DNA of 64,000 nucleotides from an uncultured Oscillospiraceae bacterium (GTDB lineage Bacteria; Bacillota; Clostridia; Oscillospirales; Oscillospiraceae), in NCBI GenBank assembly GCA_944385275.1, contig CALWWP010000007.1, positions 38,746-102,745 on the forward strand. The letters run 5' to 3'. The notes beneath the pieces were generated by a model, which ran no database searches, had not been told where the DNA came from, and saw only the letters and a program-made list of their open reading frames with translations. Position 1 is the first letter of the stretch. The number at the start of each line of letters is the position of its first letter. Of this stretch, positions 1 through 7,964 are shown in pieces. Both the position numbers and the translations under genes were made by a program.

Positions 1-1
1 T

Positions 2-796
2 CTGGTAAACCAGTGCAAGCCGTATGAGCTGAACCATGGAGATACAGAAAGGCTGGCGGAGAAGTACACTGTCGAGCTTGCAAAAGAGATGCAGGAGAAC
101 GGCGTTTCTTTCCGCAAGGCAAAACAGAGATACAAGGAGATCTTGGACGCATTTGCGCAGATACCGATGGCAGACGAGGAAAAAGTCAGAGTGGGTATCG
201 TCGGTGAGATATACGTAAAGTACTCGCCTCTCGGCAACAACAACTTGGAGCAATTTTTGGTCGACGAGGGAGCAGAGGTCACTATACCGGGATTTTTAGA
301 TTTTTGCCTGTACTGTGTGTATAACAACTTGATCGACTATAAATTTTACAGAAAAAGGAAGCTGGCCTATCCAGTTATAAAGTGGGTATACCAGTATTTG
401 CTGGGAAAACAGAGAGAGCTGATAGATCTTATTAAGAAAGACGGACGTTTCCGCGCGCCGGCTCCATTTGAAGAGACGGCTGAGCGCATACAGGAAAATA
501 TCAGCGTCGGGTGCAAAATGGGAGAGGGCTGGCTGCTTCCTGCTGAGATGCTTGAGCTTGCAGACAGCGGTGTGAAGAATATTATTTGTACTCAGCCTTT
601 TGGATGCCTGCCGAACCATATATGCGGGAAGGGCATGATGAAGCCGCTCAAGGACAAAAATCCCGAAATAAATATAGTTGCGATAGATTACGACGCGAGT
701 GCGACTAGAGTCAATCAGGAAAACAGGATAAAGCTTATGCTTGCAAACGCGAGGCAGAGTACAAAAGAAAAGCTGGGGAGCGTCTATGGGGATTGA
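2..796 (+). CDS. 2-hydroxyacyl-CoA dehydratase activase-related protein, C-terminal part (5' end outside window)
   Basis: The frame is open from the left edge to a TGA at 794-796, showing the last 264 residues. The C-terminal third has the features of the HgdB/2-hydroxyglutaryl-CoA dehydratase fold: a Cys-containing SVGCKMGEGW stretch, a TQPFGCLPNH motif and an IDYDAS segment. This end is typical of very long clostridial proteins that join BadF/BcrA-type activase domains, a DUF2229-like region and an HgdB-like domain. Such proteins are thought to handle ATP-driven electron transfer through an Fe-S cluster; their substrate is not known. The start and any activase domains lie outside the window, so the full architecture is inferred. 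The gene overlaps the next one by 11 bases, so they are probably co-translated. Confidence 0.8.
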   Translation: MVNQCKPYELNHGDTERLAEKYTVELAKEMQENGVSFRKAKQRYKEILDAFAQIPMADEEKVRVGIVGEIYVKYSPLGNNNLEQFLVDEGAEVTIPGFLDFCLYCVYNNLIDYKFYRKRKLAYPVIKWVYQYLLGKQRELIDLIKKDGRFRAPAPFEETAERIQENISVGCKMGEGWLLPAEMLELADSGVKNIICTQPFGCLPNHICGKGMMKPLKDKNPEINIVAIDYDASATRVNQENRIKLMLANARQSTKEKLGSVYGD

Positions 797-2042
797 GTTT
801 AACATTTCTGACAGAGGAGTAGTTGTTTTAAAAAAGGCTGTGCCGTTTGAAAGATATTTTCCATCTGAGACGGACAAAAAATTTTGGGACGATTTTAAAA
901 TCAAGTATCCTGAAAAGACTTTGGCGGAGTTTTTGACGCAGGAACCGGGACTGGGAACCGTAAAAGAGCTGGATACAGGGGATGTTTTAGTCGAAAATAC
1001 TCCCGGTGGGGAGCTGCAAGTAAAAGAAGCGGTGAGGAAATACCACGAAAAATATCCGATGCACATCACTCGTATGTTCGGAAGCTATATACTGCTTGCC
1101 GGAGAGCCGCTTCGCGCCGTACATGCGACTCCTATCCCCATAAAATACTGTCCTCTGATGAGAAAACTTTTAAATGAGGTCGGCGGAGAGACAGCTCAGC
1201 GCCTGCTGGAGACTTTGGAAGGATCTTCGGAGGACGAGCAGAGACAGCTCATGTGCCGTCTTATCAACGAAGTCGTTATAGACGGAGGGTATTTTGACAC
1301 AAAAAGGCCTCTCAATTCGTGCGAAGCCAATGTACTGTTCGGAGCTTCGGAAATGCTTTTTTCGGCTTTTCGCTCAGGCCATATCGATGCGGCTGTCATA
1401 GTATCGAACAATTTGGGAACTATCATCACGACTACGGCTGAAGCCACTCAGGGAGCTGTCAAGAGGATGACGGGCCTGTTCTACACAAGCCCGGCTAGGG
1501 ACATAATGGAAACGGCTGAAAAAGAAAATATCATTCCGGTTTTCCCGTATACTGCGCGAATAGACCAGATCGCCGGGCTTGAGGAAGCGCTTGAACGGGG
1601 ATACCGCAGGGTGGCGGTCTCTCTGGCGTCCCATGACAACCGGCTTTGGGGCGAAGTTGAAAATTTGGCGGAAAAATATGGAGCCGAGGTGTACAGGCTG
1701 GGTCTGTGTTCAACAGGGATAGCAGAGGAAACTGCCGCGCAGATGCAGAAATATTCGGATATCATCTGGTCATGCGCTTCGAAGGCGGTAAAAGAGTATA
1801 TTGAACCAAAAGCCATTGCGCAGGTGGGGTTGAAAATACCTGTCTATATAATGACGGAACGCGGATGGAAGCTTGCGTCAAATCACCTTGGAGTTATGCA
1901 GGGCATACAGAATTTTGGAGAGGATACGGTTTTGGCCAGCGGAGAAAACAGACCGGTATTTTTAAACGGACAGGACGGCATAAGGAAGGTCATGAAAAAG
2001 GAACTTCTTCCGTGCAGCGACTGCCCGACGCCCTGTATCTGA
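786..2042 (+). CDS. DUF2099 / methanogenesis marker 8-like protein
   Basis: A 418-residue protein whose core (IDAAV, a GT/TT run, a QGAVKRMTGL segment, then ARIDQ, GYRRVAVSLAS and QVGLKIPVY) matches what I recall of the DUF2099/Mmp8 family, first described as methanogen-specific and of unknown biochemical function. It is Cys-rich: YCPLMRK, SCEANVLFG, RLGLCSTG, WSCASKA and a C-terminal CSDCPTPC tail, which suggests metal or redox chemistry. An in-frame ATG at 741 exists, but the ATG at 786 has a GGGGAG Shine-Dalgarno at 775-780 and was chosen. It overlaps the upstream activase gene by 11 bases. A perfect bidirectional terminator follows. The family call is from memory of motifs, not from a search. 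Confidence 0.65.
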   Translation: MGIEFNISDRGVVVLKKAVPFERYFPSETDKKFWDDFKIKYPEKTLAEFLTQEPGLGTVKELDTGDVLVENTPGGELQVKEAVRKYHEKYPMHITRMFGSYILLAGEPLRAVHATPIPIKYCPLMRKLLNEVGGETAQRLLETLEGSSEDEQRQLMCRLINEVVIDGGYFDTKRPLNSCEANVLFGASEMLFSAFRSGHIDAAVIVSNNLGTIITTTAEATQGAVKRMTGLFYTSPARDIMETAEKENIIPVFPYTARIDQIAGLEEALERGYRRVAVSLASHDNRLWGEVENLAEKYGAEVYRLGLCSTGIAEETAAQMQKYSDIIWSCASKAVKEYIEPKAIAQVGLKIPVYIMTERGWKLASNHLGVMQGIQNFGEDTVLASGENRPVFLNGQDGIRKVMKKELLPCSDCPTPCI

Positions 2043-2048
2043 CATAAT

Positions 2049-2092
2049 AAAAAAGAACCGTCTGACTTTGCAAAGTCAGACGGTTCTTTTTT
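2049..2092. terminator. Bidirectional intrinsic terminator (perfect 44-base palindrome)
   Basis: Bases 2049-2070 are the exact reverse complement of 2071-2092, with A-run and T-run ends. It sits between two convergent genes and can end transcription from both sides. Confidence 0.9.
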
Positions 2093-2106
2093 GGGAGAGA
2101 TTTTCC

Positions 2107-2595
2107 TTACAGTTCGGTCAGGCCGTCGGGCAGATAATAGCACATTTCTTCGTGATAGGTCACGCCAGCTTGTATTTGGGAAATATCCAGCTTTAAATAC
2201 TTGAGAACGGCGTCTGCAAGCACGTTGCCGTCCATATCCGTAAGAAAGGCTTCGCTTTTGAGAAAACGTGATGAATTTGTCAAAATTCGCGCTGTACCTT
2301 TTAACTGAACTTCATATGGGACAGGCTTGCGGTAACGGCTCTCGATAGACATAGTCACACCCATTATTTCAGGGGAGGCGACCCAGAGAGCACGAAGGCC
2401 CAGTTCGTCCAGCATAGCCGTTATCATCCCGCCGTGCACTCGGCCGGGGTAGCTTTGATGTTCTTTTTTAAAGGAAAATATTGATGCGACGCTCCCGTCT
2501 TCCATTGAATAAAACGGAGCCTGTATACCGTACGGATTGTCCATGCCGCAGATTATGCACATGCGGCTGTTCCTTTGCTTTTCAACGATCTTCAT
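2107..2595 (-). CDS. PaaI-type hotdog-fold thioesterase
   Basis: A 162-residue single hotdog-domain protein. The GRVHGGMITAMLDE segment (about residues 51-64) is the family's helix motif, where the HGG turn and the acidic residue at its end line the thioester pocket. By family it should cleave an acyl- or aryl-CoA thioester in the cytoplasm; the acyl group cannot be told from sequence. The N-terminus holds a CIICG pair of cysteines that is common in clostridial members. An AGAGAGG ribosome site precedes the ATG. It lies just downstream of the ABC exporter genes on the same strand. Confidence 0.8.
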   Translation of the reverse strand: MKIVEKQRNSRMCIICGMDNPYGIQAPFYSMEDGSVASIFSFKKEHQSYPGRVHGGMITAMLDELGLRALWVASPEIMGVTMSIESRYRKPVPYEVQLKGTARILTNSSRFLKSEAFLTDMDGNVLADAVLKYLKLDISQIQAGVTYHEEMCYYLPDGLTEL

Positions 2596-2619
2596 ATAGA
2601 TAAATACCTCTCTATTTTA

Positions 2620-4215
2620 TTATAAGCTTTCAAATACTTTGACTCCGCGTACGGTAAGCCATCTGTAGAGCAGGGCGCAGGCCAGCGTAAATACGACAAG
2701 GCATGACAACAGGTACACATCTAAAGAGAACGAAGCCGGAAGGAAAAAGTAGATTATTACCGGAAGCAATACAGCTCCCATTGATCCGAATATGGCTATG
2801 AGTACGCTTGCTCCCTGTTTTACAGCGGCTGTTTCCGATATCCAATCGAACCGGGGGAACTTTAGATTCGCTATAAGGCCGAGCAGAGCGCAGAAAATGG
2901 TCACCATTATAGGAAGGAATATCATACACACGGCGTTGACAGCCGAGCTTGAGAAAATAAACACGGATATTACAGCCGTAAACAGTATTGGAGGAATACA
3001 CAAGAACAGATGAAGCTTCAGCTTGCTTGTCAATATATCGAGAGGAGAGACCGGTATGGACTTTATTATCCAAAGCCTTTTGCCCTCAAGAGAAATAGAC
3101 GGAGCTGTTATGTTGTTTAAAGTAGCCATTCCGCAGAGGAACAGCGTTATGATAGCGGGTATCAGTCCGGAGCTGTCTGGTATTATCGAGACAAACTGCA
3201 GCACAAGGTCGCTTTTTATGAGCAAAAATACTCCGCCTATAAAAATGAAAACTATGCCCAAAGAAGCGTTCAATATATATGTTGGACAGGACAGGAACTG
3301 ACGCAGTTCTTTTTGAAGCAGCGCTTTTTGGGGACTGGAAACTTTTAAAGGCTTTTCTCTGTATACCACTTTGGCAGCGCCGTGCTTTACAGTTACAGTT
3401 TTAATGAAAGTATTCGACAATATCAAGAAAACGACTATGAAGGGAACTATAACGCACAAAAGGCCCAAGAGCAGATACTGTACGTTTGAATCCGCGATGG
3501 CAGTGCCAAGCCAGTAGACCGGGGCGGCAAACGCCCTTACTTTAGAGGCAGAGGAAGAGCTGTTTAGAATAAGCAGCTGGACATAGTTGTTCATTTGACT
3601 GTAAAAATAAAAATATGCGCCCAAGAACAAGAAAGAGAACAGGGTAACGAAAAGAGATTTATTTCTTATCCTTGCGCTTATGCGCGAAATCAGCCATGCA
3701 AAAGCGCTGGATACCGCCAAAGAAAGGAGCGGAAGGAAAAGAAATACAAGAATGAAGAAAAACAAGCTGGAAACATCGGTTTGAAGAGAAGTAAAATATA
3801 CGAATCCGGCCGGTATTGCGACAATCAGATCAAAAATAAAGTTTAGCAGGAGAAGGGATATCATACGGCTCAACAGGATAGCTCGCGGTGGGATGGGCAT
3901 AGATAAGAGCAGCTCGTTGTCTTTTGCCTCGTAGAGCTGGCTGTGCGTCGCAAATACGCTTCCTATAAACATAAGGGCGAAAGCTAGGATAGCTGTAAAG
4001 GCAAAGTAAAACCAATCGAGTCCGGCCGCATGAAATGGCTGGCAGATTTGGGAAAATATCATGCCAAAAAGCATTATAAACGCAGCTGCAGCATAGAGCA
4101 GCAATATAAAGAGACCTGCGGATGCCAATTTGGTGCGCTGACGGCCCCGCCTTCCGGTATTGAACAGGGAATACAGCAGCGCCGATATCCTGTTTTTTAT
4201 TAAAATCTTAAGCAT
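2620..4215 (-). CDS. ABC exporter permease
   Basis: A 531-residue protein with around a dozen hydrophobic segments spread over the whole length and a positively charged N-terminus (GRRGRQR). This is the build of a large ABC-2-type exporter membrane subunit. Its start overlaps the end of the ATPase gene by 8 bases, so the two are co-translated and form one transporter. The exported substrate is unknown; no peptide, regulator or immunity gene lies beside it. Confidence 0.82.
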   Translation of the reverse strand: MLKILIKNRISALLYSLFNTGRRGRQRTKLASAGLFILLLYAAAAFIMLFGMIFSQICQPFHAAGLDWFYFAFTAILAFALMFIGSVFATHSQLYEAKDNELLLSMPIPPRAILLSRMISLLLLNFIFDLIVAIPAGFVYFTSLQTDVSSLFFFILVFLFLPLLSLAVSSAFAWLISRISARIRNKSLFVTLFSFLFLGAYFYFYSQMNNYVQLLILNSSSSASKVRAFAAPVYWLGTAIADSNVQYLLLGLLCVIVPFIVVFLILSNTFIKTVTVKHGAAKVVYREKPLKVSSPQKALLQKELRQFLSCPTYILNASLGIVFIFIGGVFLLIKSDLVLQFVSIIPDSSGLIPAIITLFLCGMATLNNITAPSISLEGKRLWIIKSIPVSPLDILTSKLKLHLFLCIPPILFTAVISVFIFSSSAVNAVCMIFLPIMVTIFCALLGLIANLKFPRFDWISETAAVKQGASVLIAIFGSMGAVLLPVIIYFFLPASFSLDVYLLSCLVVFTLACALLYRWLTVRGVKVFESL

Positions 4216-4921
4216 GGCCTTCCTCCAGTTCGAGAAATACCTCTTCCAGAGAGTCGTTGCCGCGCACCTCTTCCATGGTGCCGGAAGTTACAAGCTTTCC
4301 CCTCCTGATGATGGCGACTTTATCGCAAAGCTTTTCTGCTACGTCCAGGACATGTGTTGAAAAGAAAATTGCGCCCCCATTGTCGCAGTGCTCACGCATC
4401 AGCTGCTTGAGAAGATGTGAAGCCTTGGGGTCTAGGCCAACGAAGGGTTCATCCATTATTATCAGTTTTGGTTCGTGGAGAAGAGCGGATATTATCGCCA
4501 GTTTTTGCTTCATACCATGTGAATAAGCGGATATGGGCTGGGCAAGGTCGCCGGTCAGCTCAAATAGATCAGAGTACTTTTTTATACGCGCTTCCCTGAC
4601 AGTCTTATCGATGGAATAGACGTCGGCAATGAAATTAAGATATTTGATTCCTGATAGGAATTCATATAGGTCAGGATTATCTGGGATATATGCAAGTTTC
4701 TTCTTGCACTCCAGAGGCTGGGTACGTATGGAGCTTCCATCAATATAGATTTCTCCGGAGTCAAACTGCATGATACCGCAGCAGGCTTTGATCGTAGTAG
4801 TCTTGCCCGCTCCGTTGTGTCCGATAAATCCATATATTTCACCCGGAAGGATATGGATGGACAGATTGTCAACGGCGGCGTTGTTACCGAAGCGCTTTGT
4901 TAAATTCTCTATTTTAAGCAT
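4208..4921 (-). CDS. ABC transporter ATP-binding protein
   Basis: A 237-residue nucleotide-binding subunit. Walker A is GHNGAGKTT (residues 34-42), the signature is SHGMKQK rather than the classic LSGGQ, Walker B is LIIMDEP followed by a D-loop GLDP, and the H-loop is STHVLD. The SHGMKQ variant is common in ABC-2-type drug, peptide or natA-like exporters. It drives the permease encoded immediately downstream. GGAGGATC lies just before the ATG. Confidence 0.93.
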   Translation of the reverse strand: MLKIENLTKRFGNNAAVDNLSIHILPGEIYGFIGHNGAGKTTTIKACCGIMQFDSGEIYIDGSSIRTQPLECKKKLAYIPDNPDLYEFLSGIKYLNFIADVYSIDKTVREARIKKYSDLFELTGDLAQPISAYSHGMKQKLAIISALLHEPKLIIMDEPFVGLDPKASHLLKQLMREHCDNGGAIFFSTHVLDVAEKLCDKVAIIRRGKLVTSGTMEEVRGNDSLEEVFLELEEGHA

Positions 4922-4967
4922 ATAGATCCTCCTTGGAAATACAGATAAGATTTTGCCCGGGAAATCA

Positions 4968-4997
4968 AAAAGGATGCACCTTGCAGTGCATCCTTTT
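4968..4997 (-). terminator. Intrinsic terminator of rpsT
   Basis: A 12-base perfect stem (4968-4979 with 4986-4997) around a 6-base loop, followed on the minus strand by a T-rich stretch. It separates rpsT from the ABC exporter genes. Confidence 0.85.
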
Positions 4998-5018
4998 CAT
5001 TTCAAAGATCAATTATTC

Positions 5019-5285
5019 TTACTTTGTAACGCTATTGAGCTGTATGGTGAGCCTGCTCTTTTTATGCGCTGCATTATTCTTGTGCAAAAGACCCTTGGAA
5101 ACGGCGCTGTCTATAGTTTTGACCGCAACTTTGTATGCAGCCTTTGCGCCTTCCGTTTCACCTGCTGCTATTGCGGCGTCAAACTTTTTGATGTTGGTTT
5201 TAAGCTCGGATTTTCTGGCCTTGTTCTTCATGTTTCTGAGCTTAGCAAGCTGATCGCGCTTTGCTGCCGATTTAATGTTGGGCAA
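5019..5285 (-). CDS. rpsT: 30S ribosomal protein S20
   Basis: An 88-residue, Lys/Ala-rich helical protein beginning MPNIKSAAKRD, which fits S20, a primary binder of 16S rRNA. The start chosen is TTG at 5285: the GAGGAGG site at 5294-5300 leaves 8 bases to it, whereas the in-frame GTG at 5294 overlaps that site and cannot be used. The gene is monocistronic between its own promoter and terminator. Confidence 0.95.
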   Translation of the reverse strand: MPNIKSAAKRDQLAKLRNMKNKARKSELKTNIKKFDAAIAAGETEGAKAAYKVAVKTIDSAVSKGLLHKNNAAHKKSRLTIQLNSVTK

Positions 5286-5338
5286 ATAACTCACCTCCTC
5301 AAGCGAAATATGGTGTTGTAAACATCACTCGGAAGATA

Positions 5339-5367
5339 AATGTACCATTAAAACAGAAAAAATGCAA
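5339..5367 (-). promoter_or_regulatory. Sigma-A promoter of rpsT
   Basis: On the minus strand TTGCAT (5362-5367), 17-base spacer, TACATT (5339-5344). It lies about 55 bases ahead of the TTG start. Confidence 0.6.
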
Positions 5368-5439
5368 GAGTTTTTTTCAAAATTTTAAGAAAAATTATTT
5401 GTCCCACAAAATATTGACCCTGTACAGGGACTCGGCATT

Positions 5440-5469
5440 GCATATATTGAGGCCTTTCCTGCAACAATA
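5440..5469 (+). promoter_or_regulatory. Candidate sigma-F/G (forespore) promoter of gpr
   Basis: GCATA (5440-5444), 15-base spacer, then a 10-base box at 5460-5469 that fits 9 of 10 positions of the sigma-F -10 pattern GGNNANANTR. Known gpr genes in Bacillus are made in the forespore, which agrees. Confidence 0.5.
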
Positions 5470-5494
5470 ATAAAAAATGCAGGAGGGAAACACC

Positions 5495-6391
5495 ATGTCC
5501 AAAAGAACAGACCTTGCAGTTGAAGCAAAAGAGATCTGGCAGGAAGACACGAGGACCACAGGTCAGCTTCGTGGAGTCAAGGCCTCAGAGTCAGATGAAA
5601 ACGGATTTCACACAGAGACTGTGCGGATTTTAGACGAACGCGGCGAACAGGCTCTTGGAAAACCGCGCGGAACCTATATAACTATAGATCTTGACAGCGT
5701 GATACGTAAGGAAGAGGACTCGTTTTCAAGGGGAATAGAGGCGATAAAGAAAAAGCTGTCCGAGGTCTACGAGCTTAAAGCTTCCGACAGCATTTTTGTG
5801 GCCGGACTAGGAAATCCGGCAATAACACCGGATGACCTTGGCCCACAGACGGTGGACAGTATTTTGATAACGAGACATTTGGTGGATTCTGTTCCGGAAC
5901 ATTTCGGCGAGTTTCGACGGGTAAGCGCAATAAAAACCGGTGTTCTCGGAACAACGGGAATAGAAAGCGGAGAGACTGTACAGGCAATATGCGACAGAGT
6001 TAAGCCGGACGTTATAGTTGTTGTGGACGCACTGGCGTCCAGAAATCTTTCTCGTGTATGCAGAACAGTACAGATCACAGATTCGGGAATTGTACCGGGA
6101 TCTGGAGTAGGCAACAGCCGCGCAGCACTCAGCCGAGAAACGCTGGGAGTGCCAGTCGTATCTATAGGGGTGCCGACAGTAGTCGATGCAGAAACGCTGG
6201 TAGCGGATATATTGGAAAAAAATGGGATAAAAAACGAGCTTCCGGAACATCTTTTGGGAGGCGGAATAATAGTTACGCCAAAGGAAATCGATTCGAGCAT
6301 ACACGATATATCAAAGCTTCTGGCATATGGTCTTAACTTGTGGCTGCACGACGGGCTGACATTGGAAGACATAGATATGTTTTTATCATAA
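5495..6391 (+). CDS. gpr: Germination protease (spore SASP endopeptidase)
   Basis: A 298-residue member of the A25 peptidase family. The N-terminus MSKRTDLAVEA carries the hallmark TDLAVEA stretch, near which the proenzyme is processed; the pro-sequence here is short. GLGNP and the GTTGIES region are also typical. It degrades small acid-soluble spore proteins during germination to free amino acids for the cell. The ATG at 5495 is preceded by AGGAGGG at 5481-5487; an in-frame ATG at 5477 lies upstream of that site and is rejected. A forespore-type promoter precedes it and a terminator follows, so it is transcribed alone. Confidence 0.95.
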   Translation: MSKRTDLAVEAKEIWQEDTRTTGQLRGVKASESDENGFHTETVRILDERGEQALGKPRGTYITIDLDSVIRKEEDSFSRGIEAIKKKLSEVYELKASDSIFVAGLGNPAITPDDLGPQTVDSILITRHLVDSVPEHFGEFRRVSAIKTGVLGTTGIESGETVQAICDRVKPDVIVVVDALASRNLSRVCRTVQITDSGIVPGSGVGNSRAALSRETLGVPVVSIGVPTVVDAETLVADILEKNGIKNELPEHLLGGGIIVTPKEIDSSIHDISKLLAYGLNLWLHDGLTLEDIDMFLS

Positions 6392-6427
6392 AATCAGAGG
6401 CAAAGGATTTCCCTTGCCTCTGATTTT
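6390..6427. terminator. Bidirectional intrinsic terminator
   Basis: 14-base perfect stem (6390-6403 with 6414-6427), 10-base loop, A/T-rich flanks. It lies between the convergent gpr and nitroreductase genes. Confidence 0.85.
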
Positions 6428-6437
6428 AATTTACATT

Positions 6438-6947
6438 TTAAAATGAAACTACGCGCCCCGGGTTGCGGTCTTTTGGAGGGGTGTCATTCAGCGGATGGCC
6501 TATTACGATGCCGATGGTGAAAATGTAGTCTTCGGGAACTCCAAATTTCTTTTTCCATTTGTCGGCTTCACTTCCGCGCAGGTATTCACGGATGCAGCCT
6601 ACGATCACGGATCCAAGCCCAATAGATTTAGCTGCCAGCGCCATGCTTTGGACGGCAATACCGCTGTCTATTTCAAAGTATGGAAAAGATTGTCTGGCAT
6701 ATATCAGGATAAGGTTTTTTGCGCCATATACAGCGCCGGGATTGCCAAAGCCGGCAAGCAGCTCGTCCAAGGCAGGACCTTCCAGTGAAATAAACATAGT
6801 TTCCTGCTCGTTTCTGGCGGTGGGAGCCCACTCAGCCGAGTCAAGTATGTCCTTTAGTTCTTCGGCGGTCAAAGCCTCATCAGAATATGCGCGGATACTG
6901 CGCCTTGTTAAAATGGCCTCCATGGTCGGGTTAGTGTACTTTGTCAT
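6438..6947 (-). CDS. Nitroreductase-family flavoprotein
   Basis: A 169-residue FMN-dependent nitroreductase-like protein. It has the N-terminal RRSIRAY (FMN phosphate-binding), the WAPTARN segment, a central AAKSIGLGSV helix and the C-terminal TIGIVIGHP strand. These enzymes use NAD(P)H to reduce nitro groups, quinones or similar acceptors; the true substrate is not predictable. The start is ATG at 6947 with AAAGGAG upstream; a longer open frame to 7082 runs through the AT-rich promoter region and parS-like sites and is rejected. Confidence 0.85.
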   Translation of the reverse strand: MTKYTNPTMEAILTRRSIRAYSDEALTAEELKDILDSAEWAPTARNEQETMFISLEGPALDELLAGFGNPGAVYGAKNLILIYARQSFPYFEIDSGIAVQSMALAAKSIGLGSVIVGCIREYLRGSEADKWKKKFGVPEDYIFTIGIVIGHPLNDTPPKDRNPGRVVSF

Positions 6948-7028
6948 AATAAAAAACAGCTCCTTTCCCTGAACAAAACTATTTACTATAATGTGTATAT
7001 AGTATAGCATGTATTCAACAAAAAGCAA

Positions 7029-7044
7029 TGTTTCACGTAAAACT
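7029..7044. promoter_or_regulatory. parS-like site 1
   Basis: Matches the 16-base consensus TGTTTCACGTGAAACA at 14 positions (mismatches at 11 and 16). It lies 150 bases upstream of parA and is a likely ParB nucleation site. Confidence 0.7.
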
Positions 7045-7065
7045 TTATTTTGACAAGAGATAAAA

Positions 7066-7081
7066 AGTTTCACATGAAACA
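7066..7081. promoter_or_regulatory. parS-like site 2
   Basis: Matches the parS consensus at 14 of 16 positions (mismatches at 1 and 9). It is 37 bases after site 1, about three and a half helical turns. Confidence 0.7.
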
Positions 7082-7136
7082 TATGCGTGTTTTTAAAGCG
7101 AAACGGCTGCGCTGAAAAAAATTTACAAACAAACGG

Positions 7137-7164
7137 TTGAATTAAGGTGTAAGTGTGCTATAAT
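7137..7164 (+). promoter_or_regulatory. Sigma-A promoter of parAB
   Basis: TTGAAT (7137-7142), 16-base spacer, TATAAT (7159-7164), about 28 bases ahead of the parA start. Confidence 0.75.
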
Positions 7165-7191
7165 AAAACGAAATTACAAGGAGAGACAGTG

Positions 7192-7950
7192 ATGGGGAAA
7201 ACGATTGCAATGTTCAATCAAAAGGGAGGCGTCGGGAAAACTACTACCGGCGTCAATTTGTGCTGTGCTCTTCATTCTCTTGGAAAAAAAGTCCTCATAG
7301 TGGATGTCGACCCGCAAGGCCACAGCTCTTCTGGGATGGGCGTAGATAAGAACAATACTTCGCCAAATGTATACGACGTTATAATAAATGGCGTAGACGC
7401 TCGCAAGGCGATAGTCAAGACTAGATACGGAGATGTATTGTCATCCAACAAGGCTTTGTTTGGCGCAGGAATAGAGCTCGTGGGCGTGGCGGACAGGGAA
7501 TTTATATTAAAAAAGGCTTTGGAACCGCTGAAGCCCGAATACGATTTCGTTTTTATAGACTGCCCCGCGCTTTTGGAACTTTTGACGCTTAACGCGCTTT
7601 GCGCTGCGGACAGCGTACTGATCCCTGTGCAGTGCGAGTACCTTGCGCTGGAAGGACTGAGCGACCTGATGACGTCTATCAGGATGATACGCAGGGGTCT
7701 GAATCCAGAAATAGAGATCGAGGGTATAGTTTTGACTATGTATGACGGGAGGACCAATTTGTCGCTGCAGGTCGCGACTGAGGTCAAGCGCTATTTCAAA
7801 ACAGCGGTTTTCAAAACAGCTATACCTAGAAATGTCAGGCTAAGTGAAGCGCCGAGCCACGGAAAGCCGGTCATAGCGTATGACCGCGCATCGAGAGGGG
7901 CACAGGCGTATATGGAGCTGGCGGAAGAACTTTTGAAAAAGAACGCATAG
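7192..7950 (+). CDS. parA: Chromosome partitioning ATPase ParA (Soj)
   Basis: A 252-residue ParA/MinD-type ATPase. The deviant Walker A KGGVGKTT (residues 11-18) carries the signature lysine, and VDVDPQG (about 37-43) is the Walker A' region. With ParB and parS it moves and separates replicated origins, and in Firmicutes it also tunes DnaA. The ATG at 7192 follows AAGGAGA; the open frame to 7153 is excluded because it would start ahead of the -10 box. parB follows after 14 bases. Confidence 0.96.
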   Translation: MGKTIAMFNQKGGVGKTTTGVNLCCALHSLGKKVLIVDVDPQGHSSSGMGVDKNNTSPNVYDVIINGVDARKAIVKTRYGDVLSSNKALFGAGIELVGVADREFILKKALEPLKPEYDFVFIDCPALLELLTLNALCAADSVLIPVQCEYLALEGLSDLMTSIRMIRRGLNPEIEIEGIVLTMYDGRTNLSLQVATEVKRYFKTAVFKTAIPRNVRLSEAPSHGKPVIAYDRASRGAQAYMELAEELLKKNA

Positions 7951-7964
7951 AGGAGGGTTGAGAT

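Noticed and set aside
296-1069. 257-residue minus-strand open frame
   Set aside because: Antisense to the activase and DUF2099 genes, no ribosome site, low-complexity Ser/Phe-rich translation.
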